NCBI GenBank assembly: GCA_003640645.1
Contig: QGHH01000002.1
Coordinates: forward strand, 1 to 64,000
DNA: 64,000 nt
DNA from: Fredinandcohnia aciditolerans
Lineage (GTDB): Bacteria; Bacillota; Bacilli; Bacillales; Bacillaceae_L
Direction: 5' to 3'
Part shown: piece by piece, positions 18,292 to 28,300 of the stretch
Layout: each line of letters starts with the position of its first letter
How positions within the stretch are numbered: position 1 is the stretch's first letter
The notes under the pieces: generated by a model
Seen by the model: only the letters and a program-made list of their open reading frames with translations
What the model was told of the DNA's origin: nothing
The model's database searches: none
Program-made: the position numbers and the translations under genes

Positions 18292-19360
18292 AGGGGTGAG
18301 AATATTCGCTGCACTACTCATTATTGTCATTGTTATCGGCATCGCTTTATTATTTTGGAATAATAAATCCTCGACACCAACACAAACCTTTATTGAAAAA
18401 TGGCTGACGAACCCGAACGGAACAATTGCGACTTACGTCCTCCCAGACGATGAGTTCGACACCGACCTTGCAAAAGGAAGAGAGGCGCTGTCAGAGTCCC
18501 TCGGGCTCTGGATGCAATACGCAATCGTGGCAGATAATCGAAAGCTCTTCGAAAAAGCACACCAGACTTTGATTGCTTATTTTATGGAGGAAGATGGGTT
18601 TGTTTATTGGAAGCTCAACGAATTGGGTACGAGTCAGGTCTATACAAATGCGCTTGTGGACGACTTGAGAATCATGGAAGCTTTATTTCAAGCTCAGAGA
18701 AAATGGGGCGGGAACTATGGGGTGACCGCTGTGAAAATCGGCGAGTTTTGGAACACCCAGTCCCAGGTTGCCTTTTTAACGGATTATTATGATATACAGT
18801 ATGGATATAGCGGGGAAACGTTAAGTTTGTCCTATATTGACCCGGTTGCGATTGAGTCAATGTGGGAGCGGGGACTGCTCGATGCGGAAAAGGTTCAACG
18901 GACGATTTGAATTTTACGAAAGGCACCTATGAAGGGTGGATTTTATCCAAAATCGTACGGGGCTAGCGGCTATCGTTTCACGGACGAAGTTCATATGGTC
19001 GATCAAGGACTGGCAGCCTATCACCAAGCTAAGCTTGGGATTGTGTCGGAAGATTTTTTGGCGTTTGTAAAAAAGGAAATATCAGAGTCAGGAGTGGTTT
19101 ACGGGCGGTACAAATTGGGGAATGGTCAGCCTACTGTCGAGTATGAATCTCCATCAGTTTACGGATTTTTGTTGATGTATAGTGTGGAAATAGGGGAACA
19201 AGAGTTAGCGGAGAAGATTTATCGTCGGATGATCGCGTTCAGAAATGATGAGAAGGATAGTCCGTATTACGGTGGCTATTCGGTGGACAAGAGCGAGAAC
19301 ACGCATGTGTTTGACAATCTCGTGCCAATGTTGGCGGAGCAGGTGTATTTGGGGAGGTAA
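18275..19360 (+). pseudogene. GH8-like glycoside hydrolase (YdaJ-like) with an in-frame TGA
   Basis: Last gene of the operon, encoding a membrane-anchored family 8 glycosidase of about 361 residues (signal anchor ~9-29). The putative general acid is the Glu in ALSESLGLWMQYA, with DDLRIMEAL as the downstream acidic motif. The frame from GTG 18275 (overlapping the glycosyltransferase by 17 nt) stops at TGA 18908-18910. It continues in the same frame with ILRKAPMKGGFYPKSY to 19360, so a single codon change (for example CGA or TGG to TGA) would explain it. Such hydrolases trim or release polymer (BcsZ, YdaJ). It could be truncated, read through, or a sequence error. Confidence 0.75.
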
Positions 19361-19417
19361 GGGAGATTTTTCAGGTGAAAACTGGGCTGTACAGCAGGTT
19401 GAATTGGTTTTGAGATT

Positions 19418-19677
19418 GGGTTTCGCGGACAAAATGATGCCTGGCTTAGTTGAATTTGTCTATGAGAGTGGGGCTCAAGGACGAAAATTAGCTTTGTCTT
19501 GTAGGATTTGCCTTTGAGATTGGACTTCAAAGACAAAACGGTACTGGGTTTCACAGGTGTTGTCTCAGAGAAAAGGTCTCGAAGACAAAACTGCACCGGG
19601 TTTCACGGGAAATGTCTTAGAGACTAGGTCTCAAAGACAAAACGAACCCGGGTTTCTCAGAATATGTCTCAGAGACT
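19418..19677. repeat. Five tandem 52-bp repeats
   Basis: Units start at about 19418, 19470, 19522, 19574 and 19626. The last three are most alike, sharing GGTCTCRAAGACAAAAC, CCGGGTTTC and TGTCTYAGAGA; the second is 51 bp. Each unit carries GTCTC/GAGAC arms able to form hairpins. No open frame is preserved. The array sits between the hydrolase remnant and folE. Confidence 0.7.
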
Positions 19678-19838
19678 GAAATACCCAAACGGCCAAGCCT
19701 AGGTTAAAACCAAAACTCAAGTTACTTCTTTTAACCAACCTCTCTGTTAGGCAATTAGTCCTTTCGTAGGAAGGAAATCGAGCCCGAAAGGAGAACTACT
19801 AGTTTATTAATGCTTATCGACGAAAAGAGGTTCGACAC
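19678..19838 (+). other. folE leader region
   Basis: A 7-bp stem CCTTTCG (19760-19766) / CGAAAGG (19785-19791) lies about 50 nt upstream of the folE start. It does not match tetrahydrofolate or preQ1 aptamer consensus. No clear terminator was seen, so a regulatory role is unproven. Confidence 0.3.
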
Positions 19839-20468
19839 ATGTCAATAACAGATGCCGAAAGAAACATAATTGAAAAATTTCCTCGTATATTTGAAGGGAA
19901 GCCAGAAAAAATCAAACAAGCTCAGCAAGTCACGGATGGGCTAAAAGGGTTAATCGAACTTTGTGGGGACGACCCGACACGTGACGGGCTCATCGAAACG
20001 CCGCAGAGGGTACTTAAAGCATTTCTCGAATACACCGAAGGTTATCAAGAAGATCCTAAGGAACATCTAAAAAAAGTATTTGATGTTGCACACCGTGAGC
20101 TTGTGCTCGTAAAAAATATCGAGTTCCACTCCATGTGTGAGCATCATTTTGCACCATTCTTTGGTGTCGCGCATGTTGGCTACATCCCTGACTATAAGGT
20201 AACCGGACTTTCCAAGATTGGGAGAATGGTAGAAGGCTATGCGAAAAGATTCCAAGTACAAGAAACACTGACAAACCAAATCGCAGATGCCATCGAAGAA
20301 ATCCTCCAGCCGCAGGGCACCATGGTGGTTATTGAAGCGAAGCACATGTGTATGTGTGGGCGTGGAATCAGAAAAACAAACTCCGAAACCACAACAACAG
20401 CCGTCAGAGGCCAATTCGAGCAGCGTTCAGACGCACGCCTCGAATTCCTAACACTATTAAATCGATAA
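19839..20468 (+). CDS. folE: GTP cyclohydrolase I
   Basis: Converts GTP to 7,8-dihydroneopterin triphosphate, the first step of folate (and pterin/queuosine) synthesis. At 209 residues it carries the zinc and substrate motifs FHSMCEHHFAPF (~103-114), GLSKIGRMVEGYAKR, EAKHMCMCGRG (~170, second zinc Cys) and AVRGQF near the C-terminus. The ATG is preceded only by a weak AAAGAGG. It stands outside a folate operon and is followed by an SDR protein, so it may serve a dedicated pterin or a zinc-limitation or stress function; that is inference. Confidence 0.93.
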   Translation: MSITDAERNIIEKFPRIFEGKPEKIKQAQQVTDGLKGLIELCGDDPTRDGLIETPQRVLKAFLEYTEGYQEDPKEHLKKVFDVAHRELVLVKNIEFHSMCEHHFAPFFGVAHVGYIPDYKVTGLSKIGRMVEGYAKRFQVQETLTNQIADAIEEILQPQGTMVVIEAKHMCMCGRGIRKTNSETTTTAVRGQFEQRSDARLEFLTLLNR

Positions 20469-20560
20469 GGGACAAGTGGGCCGGGGGTTCACGGTGGGCG
20501 TGGGTGACTTGGTGGCTTGAGCGCCATGGTTTAAAGGGGGCCTTGACTCACCGTGAGTCA

Positions 20561-20580
20561 TGGGGACAGGTCCCATCCCA
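20561..20580 (+). repeat. Dispersed GGGACAGGTCCC palindrome, short copy
   Basis: TGGGGACAGGTCCCATCCCA directly upstream of the SDR ribosome binding site. Confidence 0.75.
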
Positions 20581-20595
20581 GAAAGGCAGGTGAGA

Positions 20596-21369
20596 TTGGT
20601 GAGACATGTGGTTATTACAGCGGGAACGAAGGGGTTAGGCAGAAAAGTAACGGAGGAATTTTTGAAAATGGGTTGCTCTGTGACAGTAAATTACAGGAGT
20701 GACGTGGCTCGTGTCGAAGAGTTGAAAAAAGAATGGAAGCCTTTTTTAGAATGCATTCAATTCGTTCAAGGTGACGTCACGAAAAAGGGGGACATCACCA
20801 ACATTTTCAACAAAGCAATGGACCGCTTTGGCCGAATTGATTACCTCATCAACAACGCTGGACCATATATTTTTGAACGTAAAAAATTAGTAGATTACGA
20901 GGATCACGAGTGGAATGAGATGCTTGACGGTAATTTGAGTTCGGTGTTTCATTTCCTCAAACTGACGATTCCTGTGATGCGGAAGCAGCAATTCGGTAGA
21001 ATTATCACCTATGGCTTTCAGGATGCCGAGAGCTCGCCTGGCTGGATGTATCGAGCGGCCTTCAGTGCTGCGAAGGTTGGCCTTGTTTCGCTGACTAAGT
21101 CGATCGCCCTTGAGGAGGCTGAGTACGGAATTACTGCAAATATGGTGTGCCCGGGAGACATCACTGGCGATATGAAAGAAGCTACTATTACCACTGCCCG
21201 TCAACGAATAGACCCACAAACCCCAATCGGCCGTCCAGGCACTGGAGAGGATATTGCCAGAATCATAGCCTTTCTCTGCGAGGAAAACTCAGATTTTATC
21301 ACCGGTAGTGTCATTTCGGCATCGGGTGGAGTGAATGTTGTAAATAAAATAAAGGGGCAGGTCCGTTGA
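20596..21369 (+). CDS. SDR-family protein lacking the catalytic Tyr
   Basis: About 257 residues with a Rossmann fold of the short-chain dehydrogenase/reductase superfamily: nucleotide loop TAGTKGLGR at the N-terminus, GDVTKKGDI, and NNAGP (~86). At the active site, where YxxxK is expected, it reads RAAFSAAKVGL, so Tyr is replaced by Phe; the usual SS segment reads ITYGFQDA. Activity may be lost or altered. The start is uncertain: TTG 20596 or GTG 20599 follow AAAGGCAGGTGAG, while an upstream ATG would translate the repeat. The last codons (KGQVR) overlap another repeat copy. Lying 130 nt after folE, it may act on a pterin, like FolM/PTR1, but this is only suggested by position. Confidence 0.75.
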   Translation: MVRHVVITAGTKGLGRKVTEEFLKMGCSVTVNYRSDVARVEELKKEWKPFLECIQFVQGDVTKKGDITNIFNKAMDRFGRIDYLINNAGPYIFERKKLVDYEDHEWNEMLDGNLSSVFHFLKLTIPVMRKQQFGRIITYGFQDAESSPGWMYRAAFSAAKVGLVSLTKSIALEEAEYGITANMVCPGDITGDMKEATITTARQRIDPQTPIGRPGTGEDIARIIAFLCEENSDFITGSVISASGGVNVVNKIKGQVR

Positions 21370-21373
21370 CCCA
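21354..21373 (+). repeat. Dispersed palindrome overlapping the SDR stop codon
   Basis: GGGGCAGGTCCGTTGACCCA covers the last codons of the SDR gene and 4 bases beyond. Confidence 0.65.
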
Positions 21374-21380
21374 GTTGGAC

Positions 21381-21409
21381 TGGGACAAGGGACCTGTCCC
21401 TGTGTCCCG
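21381..21409 (-). repeat. Dispersed GGGACAGGTCCC palindrome, full copy
   Basis: TGGGACAAGGGACCTGTCCC followed by TGTGTCCCG; inverted relative to the copy 8 bp to the left. Confidence 0.85.
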
Positions 21410-21410
21410 C

Positions 21411-21436
21411 AGCCTATCTTGGATAGGTGTTTTTTT
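21411..21436 (+). terminator. Terminator after the SDR gene
   Basis: Short stem CCTATC / GATAGG followed by a T7 tract. Confidence 0.65.
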
Positions 21437-21777
21437 ATGTATATGAACTATTATCATGGACCAGTAGTCGTTCGAATTATTTATTAATAGTCGTAAAATA
21501 GGATAATATACCCATTATGACGATCTAGGACCTATGTAGGAGCTTTAATAACCACCAACTCGACCCCTCCCTCTACCCTCTCTTAAAGACACCATAAAGA
21601 CAATTTATCGACTTATTATGGACTGTCCCTGTTAGAAGGTGAACTATATAATTAGTTCAAGACTCGGAATTTTCACCAAGGAGAACACCATCAATTCTTT
21701 TTTAGGGGAGGTATGTGAAGTATTCACAAATGAATACGCTACCATCTTTATTTTTTAAAAACGAAGGGAGATCTACT
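21437..21777. other. Intergenic region upstream of the propeller-protein gene
   Basis: AT-rich and presumably holds the promoter; GGATAATATAC near 21502 has a usable -10 but no good -35. A remnant GGACTGTCCCTGTT near 21620 resembles the dispersed repeat core. No gene seen. Confidence 0.3.
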
Positions 21778-24700
21778 ATGGGGAAAAAACGTTATCGCAA
21801 ATTGTTCACAAGTTTCCTAATTGCAATGTTAATCGCTAGTTTCTTCCAATTCAGTGTAAGTGCTGAAGCAAGTCAGGACGAGACGGTGGTTGCAAAATTG
21901 AATGGTCGTGGTTTTAAAGAGGTACAGAATTTGGGTACGCCTGCTACAGGTGCTGTTGTGACGGATGCTGTATTTGGGAAAGAGAATGGAGAAGACGTTG
22001 TCTATACAACAGCAAATGGAGGATTATTTAATGTCATTGATGTGAAAACCAATACGGTTCTCTTTAATGCGCAACTAGGAAAAGTAAGCCAGGTTTGGAC
22101 ACATATTATTGCTCCTGATGGAACGGTATACATTGCTGGATTGGCAGAAAGCAATGCGGGTGAACTTTGGAGCTATTCACCAGAAACAAAGTCTGTTAAG
22201 AATTTAGGGATTCCGGATGCAAGCCATCAATTTTGGAGCAGCACAGTAGACGATCAAGGAAATGTCTATATCGGAACTTACAAAGAAAAAGAAGGTAAAA
22301 TCTTCAAATACGATGTCACTCAGCAAAAATTTATTGACCTCGGAAAAATAGATGCCGAGGGTGATGCGAGTTATGTACGATCGTTGACTTACCACGATGG
22401 TTACCTCTACGCGGGCCTTGGGGTTACTGGAAGTGTGTACCGCATCAACACGGAGACTCTAGAGAAAGAAAATATCACGAAAAATGTAGCGGATATCATG
22501 GGGAGTACACTTGAAGAAATGCAGTTTGCCTATGATATGGAGGTCGCTGGAAACTACTTATTTGTACGATTTAGTGGTGTGAGTGCGATTTTGCTATATG
22601 ATTTAACGACGCAAGAGTGGGTTGATCAAGTAATCGGTGGTATAAAAGGCGATGGTTCAGAGGACGACTTCGGAGCTTTTGGATATTCTCAACTAGCTGT
22701 GAATGATGGCAAAACATATGTAATTAACGAACGCCATATTTTAGAGGTTGATGTAAACACATTAGAAACAAGGGAAACAGGTATACGTTATCCTGCCGGA
22801 TGGCGAGGTAGTGCATTCGTTGATTTTAGTAACGATGCCACGGATTTACGACTTGTTACGGTCAAAAGAACTGGAGAAATCATGACAGTGGATTTGGACG
22901 CTCAAAAAATCATCGATTTACCTTTAGCGATGAATGGGAATGTGCCGATCGCTTTACATAGTCTTGGACTTGGTCCTGATGGGAACCTGTACATGACGAC
23001 CTACCCAGGGGGACCAAAAGGGGCAAGGTATAACACGAAAACAGGTGAAGTTACGACGTATTCACAAGGCCAAGCAGAGGGCATGATTGCTGGAAATGGC
23101 TCAGATATGTACTTCGGAATTTACTCCGGAGCGTCTATTCAGAAGATGACTACAGATACGCTAGAAGTTGAAACACTTTTTAATTTATATGATGAATATG
23201 AACAAGACCGTCCATATATCATGAAATTCGAAAATGAAAAATTGCTAATTGGAACCATACCATACTATCAAAAATTAGGTGGAACGTTTACAATCTATGA
23301 CCCTATTACAGGTGAAAGAGAGACGCATAGAAATGTAGTCCAAGATCAAAGTATTGTAGGGCTTGCTTATAAAGATGGAAAAATCTATGGATCAACTACC
23401 ATTCGAGGTGGATTAGACATCGAACCAACTGCCAAAAAGGCAAAAATGTTTGTGTGGGATGTCGCAGGTAAGAAGAAAATAACTGAATTTGAATTAGACT
23501 TCCCAGAATTGGATGCACCTCCAATGATAAGCGGGTTAACGTTTGATGAAGATGGATTGTTATGGGGAGCCGTCGATGGAATTTTATTTGCGATGAACCC
23601 AGATACGTACGAAATTGTAAAATCAAAAAATCTATATCCAAATATCAAAAATAGAGGAATGTGGCGACCAGTTCATATTTTATTCGGCGATGATGGCTTG
23701 CTGTATACGGATATTGGCGGAAAACTAGCCGTTGTGGATCCGAAATCAGACGATCTCAAGCATGTAAGCTTAATCGAATCAGGACCTGAAGTATCGTTTA
23801 TCGAACTTGCCTATGATAACGAAGGCAATCAAAATATTTATTTTATCGACGGTGACAGCTATTATTTAAAAATGATTCCTGTCATTGATGGTGGGAAACT
23901 ACCTGTTGTACCTATTTACGAAACCGTTCCCGTTTCATTTGAAAACGAAGGATTTGAAGGAACAATAGGGGAAAACAATTCGATTCCGGGTTGGTCGTCT
24001 TTATTTACCGTAACCAGTAATGTTTCATACGGGGTAACGAATGAAAAGGCCAAGACAGGAAACAATTCTTTAAAAATCACGGATAGATCTCAAAATGAAA
24101 CCGTATTTGTTGTATCAGATCCGATTCCGGTGACAGCTGGTGTGGAATATACGGGTTCAGTTGAAATGTATTTAGAGGATGGCAGTGCAAGTTTCTTCAT
24201 CCGTTATTTCGATGCAGCGGGTAAGCAAGTTGGGAAGGATGTGGATGGTGTCAATATCATTCATGTGAGGGGCGGACACAAACAGTGGCAAACCGTTCGT
24301 GCAACAGTCACTGCACCTGAAAATGCTGTTTTTGTTAGATTGTTTGGTGGGGCTTCTAACTTCTTTACAACGACAGGCGCCTATTATGATGACTTTAAAC
24401 TAACGTATGAGAGAGAAGTTGTACTAGATAAAGTTGTTATTTCGGCAGAGGATACCCTTCTTCAAGGTAAGGAAATGGAAACTGACCTTTCTGTCCTCCT
24501 AACAAATGGAGAACAAGTCGATTTAGGTGAAGTTGATGTGGAATGGGTAAGTAGCTCACTTCAGGTTGCTACAGTAGAGAACGGTAAAATTACCGGTAAA
24601 AATGCGGGAACTACGGAGTTACAGGCAATCGTGACTTATCAAGATGAAGAATACACATCGAATAAGCTTACAGTGAAAGTTACAGTCACTACAGCTACAT

Positions 24701-24924
24701 TAGCCAAGCAAATTGCAGAGCTTGCGGAATCAAATCAAATCGAGCACTCACTAATGAAACAACTAACAAACCGATTAGAACAAGCCCAGCATCATTATGA
24801 TAAAGGCGATGTGCAGCAAGCCAAAAAGCACTTGCAAGACTTCAAAAAACACCTAAACAACAGCAATGCCAGTAACGATTTGAAAGATATGCTCACAAAC
24901 AATGTAAACGCGATATGGGAATAA
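21778..24924 (+). CDS. Secreted beta-propeller protein with carbohydrate-binding-like, Big2 and FIMAH domains
   Basis: A 1048-residue exported protein. A signal peptide (to about VSAEA) is followed by repeated blades (YIAGLAESNAGELWSYSP, NVYIGTYKEKEGKIFKYDV and others) forming a large PQQ/Kelch-like propeller up to ~710. Next come a jelly-roll module resembling family 4/9 carbohydrate-binding domains (~717-880), a Big2-type Ig domain (VDVEWVSSSLQVATV, ~915) and a short helical FIMAH-type C-terminal domain (AKQIAELAESNQ..., ~985-1048). No catalytic motif was recognised; it may bind or process a surface polysaccharide. ATG 21778 is preceded by GAAGGGAG; an upstream in-frame start lacks a signal-peptide-like beginning. 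Confidence 0.8.
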   Translation: MGKKRYRKLFTSFLIAMLIASFFQFSVSAEASQDETVVAKLNGRGFKEVQNLGTPATGAVVTDAVFGKENGEDVVYTTANGGLFNVIDVKTNTVLFNAQLGKVSQVWTHIIAPDGTVYIAGLAESNAGELWSYSPETKSVKNLGIPDASHQFWSSTVDDQGNVYIGTYKEKEGKIFKYDVTQQKFIDLGKIDAEGDASYVRSLTYHDGYLYAGLGVTGSVYRINTETLEKENITKNVADIMGSTLEEMQFAYDMEVAGNYLFVRFSGVSAILLYDLTTQEWVDQVIGGIKGDGSEDDFGAFGYSQLAVNDGKTYVINERHILEVDVNTLETRETGIRYPAGWRGSAFVDFSNDATDLRLVTVKRTGEIMTVDLDAQKIIDLPLAMNGNVPIALHSLGLGPDGNLYMTTYPGGPKGARYNTKTGEVTTYSQGQAEGMIAGNGSDMYFGIYSGASIQKMTTDTLEVETLFNLYDEYEQDRPYIMKFENEKLLIGTIPYYQKLGGTFTIYDPITGERETHRNVVQDQSIVGLAYKDGKIYGSTTIRGGLDIEPTAKKAKMFVWDVAGKKKITEFELDFPELDAPPMISGLTFDEDGLLWGAVDGILFAMNPDTYEIVKSKNLYPNIKNRGMWRPVHILFGDDGLLYTDIGGKLAVVDPKSDDLKHVSLIESGPEVSFIELAYDNEGNQNIYFIDGDSYYLKMIPVIDGGKLPVVPIYETVPVSFENEGFEGTIGENNSIPGWSSLFTVTSNVSYGVTNEKAKTGNNSLKITDRSQNETVFVVSDPIPVTAGVEYTGSVEMYLEDGSASFFIRYFDAAGKQVGKDVDGVNIIHVRGGHKQWQTVRATVTAPENAVFVRLFGGASNFFTTTGAYYDDFKLTYEREVVLDKVVISAEDTLLQGKEMETDLSVLLTNGEQVDLGEVDVEWVSSSLQVATVENGKITGKNAGTTELQAIVTYQDEEYTSNKLTVKVTVTTATLAKQIAELAESNQIEHSLMKQLTNRLEQAQHHYDKGDVQQAKKHLQDFKKHLNNSNASNDLKDMLTNNVNAIWE

Positions 24925-24947
24925 GGTAAAACAGAATCATGTAAAAT

Positions 24948-24987
24948 ACCCCCGTTTGGTTATAGCCAAATGGGGGTAACTATTTTT
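24948..24987 (+). terminator. Terminator after the propeller-protein gene
   Basis: Stem ACCCCCgTTTGG / CCAAAtGGGGGT followed by a T-rich tract. Confidence 0.8.
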
Positions 24988-25035
24988 ACATAATGAATGA
25001 ATATTTTAAAAAGGTCTGTACTAATCAAGTATTTT

Positions 25036-25116
25036 TAATTCAAACAAACGATTGTATGCCAGTTTAGTTTCATATTGGTCTACAACTTGTAATTCAAACA
25101 AACGTTTGATTGATAG
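25036..25116. repeat. Two further copies of the ATTCAAACAAACGTTTG element
   Basis: ATTCAAACAAACGATTGTATG (25038) and ATTCAAACAAACGTTTGATTG (25092) match the elements in the 9.1-9.2 kb array on the opposite strand. They lie between convergent genes. Confidence 0.6.
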
Positions 25117-25235
25117 ACTTTGAGGTAACTGAAAATCGTCTTTTATAGTTAGAATTATTGTAAGAATCTTATAGAAGAAAAACAATATTCCATCCTCATT
25201 AGAGGAGGACTTTCAAAACTGTTTAGCAAAATATG

Positions 25236-25276
25236 AAAAACCAGGACCATTAGGAGATCCTGGTTTTTTGGTGCTT
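25236..25276. terminator. Bidirectional terminator downstream of the giant adhesin gene
   Basis: Stem AACCAGGA / TCCTGGTT with A- and T-rich flanks; the plus-strand side ends in TTTTTT. Confidence 0.8.
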
Positions 25277-25322
25277 ATTCGTTACTGGGGTGGGTACACA
25301 GACCGTTCCCGTTACTGTAGCT

Positions 25323-28300
25323 TTATTTTTTTACTGTTTTTCTTCTTGTAAAGATAAAGAGTACTAGACCTAAAATACTAACTAATAATCCAAATAACAA
25401 GGAATTATATTGTGTTGTTGCTGTTTTAGGCAGTTCCTTATCTTTGGCTTTATTATCATTCAAGACAGCTTTATCAGTATTTGGTACGCCCACTGAATCC
25501 GGAGATTTGGATTCTTCTTGTGGTTGCTCCACCGGATTTGAAACGACTTCAAATATAGTAAAGGTACTGAACTTATTTACTGAGAACTTAATACCAACAG
25601 GCTTGCCATTTTCTTTAACAATTTCACCTTTGACAACCTCTTTCTCACCATCTGAGTGTTCAATATACACATGGAGGTTATCAAGATTAACCCCTTCGTA
25701 TAGAACGTCTTCTAGAGGTAAAATAATCTCAGTGTCATACCCTTTGTAGTTTGTTTCAATTTCTCTAGGTGTTCCAAGAACCTTGATTGTATCCCCATTT
25801 AACTCCGATATAGTAGCTTTAACTTGTTGATTCACCATTGTACGATCTGCGATTTGGGCACTTTCCTTCGAATCTCTTACTGGCACGATTCTGAAGAACA
25901 AGTCGATTCCATCAGCCTGGATGCGCTGAATCGTTTCTGCAGAAAGGAATAAGGTTCCTTGATCAGTACGAATGTAAACAGCATCGGTCAGCTTAGTAAT
26001 AGAATCAAATGGCATTTCAATTGCTAACTCATCTGCGAGATTGCTTTGATCATCTGGTAGATAAATAGATATCGGGCCGTTGGTTTGGGTTGGAATCATT
26101 GTTGAATCAACGACGATCTTATCTATTTTGTTTACGACGCTACCTGAATTTTTATCAATCAAATTAATTCGTTGTATAGATGGTGTATTTTCAACATTTG
26201 AACCGTTTGTTACCGTTGTTTCTCTCCGTGTACTTTCAACAACCTTTGTTGCCACGCGTTGACTCTTAATTACCAATAGGAAGGTCTTTTCTAAAATCCT
26301 ACTTCCAGTTGATAGCTTGGCGGTAAGGATGACTGTTTTATCGGCTTCTTGTCTGTGTATTGCAGCCTTGTTATTTGCAATGGTAACAATACTTGTATTC
26401 GTAGAATTCCAACTGATTGGAGTTCCATAATACCCTTTTGATAGTAAAAGGAATTGGGATGTGATACTCTCCCATGTATCATTTTTTGTAAAAGTAAAAG
26501 CATTGTCTTTTGTTAGTGAGAGTACATCGACAACCGCTTTATGAGTTTTACTCAAAGAGCTTTGCTCATTGTGGTTTGTAACAGATTTGATCACAGTATC
26601 AATCATTCGATTTTCGTCTGTTTGAAACTCATGTTGATTGGTTGGATAATCTCTCTTTGACAGTTCGTCTATTGCTTTTTCAGCAAGGGCAATATATGAT
26701 TGTTGCTTTTGATCGACTGTTTTATCTGATTTGTCAATTGACTCTTTTACAAGATTAATATCAAACGCTTGTTTTAAAATAATACTGCTGTTCTGTTTTA
26801 AGATTGTATCTGCTAGTTTTCTAAAGCCTTCTTTTTTATCTGTTTCTGGCAGTCCGCTTGTCTCAATTTTCACCTTGATTTCTCTCGCATCCTGGATTGT
26901 GGTAAGGGACTTAATTGCTTCTAAAATGCTTTTCTTAATCAATCCATTTGCCTGATTTTGCAATTGTTCAATGGCTTTGTTTAGCATGACGGTAGTTGCT
27001 TCGATTGCTTTTGTATCCTGAGGGTTAGCAGCAAGAGCTTTGTTCACCTCATCAATAGCTTTCTCAACAGCTTCGTAAGCCTTAGAATTCACATCTCCTT
27101 GGGCTGCTTTATAACGATCTTGAGCCTTTTTAGCTTCAAGTTTTGCTTTTTCAGCAGCTGCAATCGCGTTGGATAATTCTTTAGACGCACTTGCTTTTTC
27201 GAGTTCTTGAATAGCTTTGTTAAGCACATCAGTAGCCTTTTCAATCTTTTTAGTATCCTGTGGTTTAGCAGTTAAAGCCTTGTCTAACTCTTCAATTGCT
27301 TTTTTCACATTCTCAAAAACATCAGCATTCATGTCACCTTTAGCAGCTTCGTAACGGCTTTGAGCCTTTTTAGCCTCAGCTTTCGCTTTCTCAGCCGCTT
27401 CAATTGCGTTGCTTAGTTCTTTTTCTGCACTAGCTTTTTCGAGCTCCTGAGTAGCTTTGTTTAGCACGTCGGTAGCTGCTTCAATTGTTTTAGTATTCTG
27501 TGGTTTAGTAGCGAGAGCTTTGTTTAACTCTTGGATAGCTTTCGCAACAGCTTCATAAACATTAGCATCCACGTTACCTTTAGCAGCTTCATAACGATCT
27601 TGAGCCTTTTTAACCTCAGTTTTCGCTTTTTCAGCAGCCTCAATTGCGTTGCTTAATTCTTTGGCTGTACTAGCTTTTTCAAGTTCCTGAGTCGCTTTGT
27701 TAAGCACTTCAGTAGCTGTTTCAATTGATTTTGTATTCTGAGGTTTAGCAGTTAAAGCTTTGTTTAACTCTTCAATAGCTTTTTTCACATTCTTAAAAAC
27801 TTCGGCATTCATGTCACCGTTAGCAGCTTCGTAACGGCTTTGAGCCTTTTTAGCCTCAGCTTTTGCTTTTTCAGCCGCTTCAATTGCGTTACTTAGTTCC
27901 TTAGCTGCACTAGCTTTTTCCAGTTCCTGAGTAGCTTTGTTAAGCACTTTAGTAGCAGCTTCAATTGCTTTAGTATCCTGTGGTTTAGTAGTTAAAGCTT
28001 TGTTTATATCGTCAATAGCTTTTTTCACATTCTTAAAATCTTTAGCATCCACGTTACCTTTTGCAGCTTCATAACGATCTTGGGCTTTCCCAGCCTCAAC
28101 TTTAGCCTTTTCAGCAGCCTCAATAGCATTGCTTAGTTCTTTTTCTGCACTAGCTTTTTCGAGCTCCTGAGTAGCTTTGGTTAGCACATCAGTAGCCGTT
28201 TCAATCTTTTTAGTATCCTGTGGTTTAGCAGTTAAAGCCTTGTCTAAATCTTCAATTGCTTTTTTCACATTCTCAAAAACATCAGCATTCACGTCACCAT

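Noticed and set aside
19418-19677. CRISPR array
   Set aside because: Units are directly tandem without unique spacers and no cas gene is present.
19690-19838. Tetrahydrofolate or preQ1 riboswitch in the folE leader
   Set aside because: Conserved aptamer blocks of these classes are absent; only one 7-bp stem is visible.
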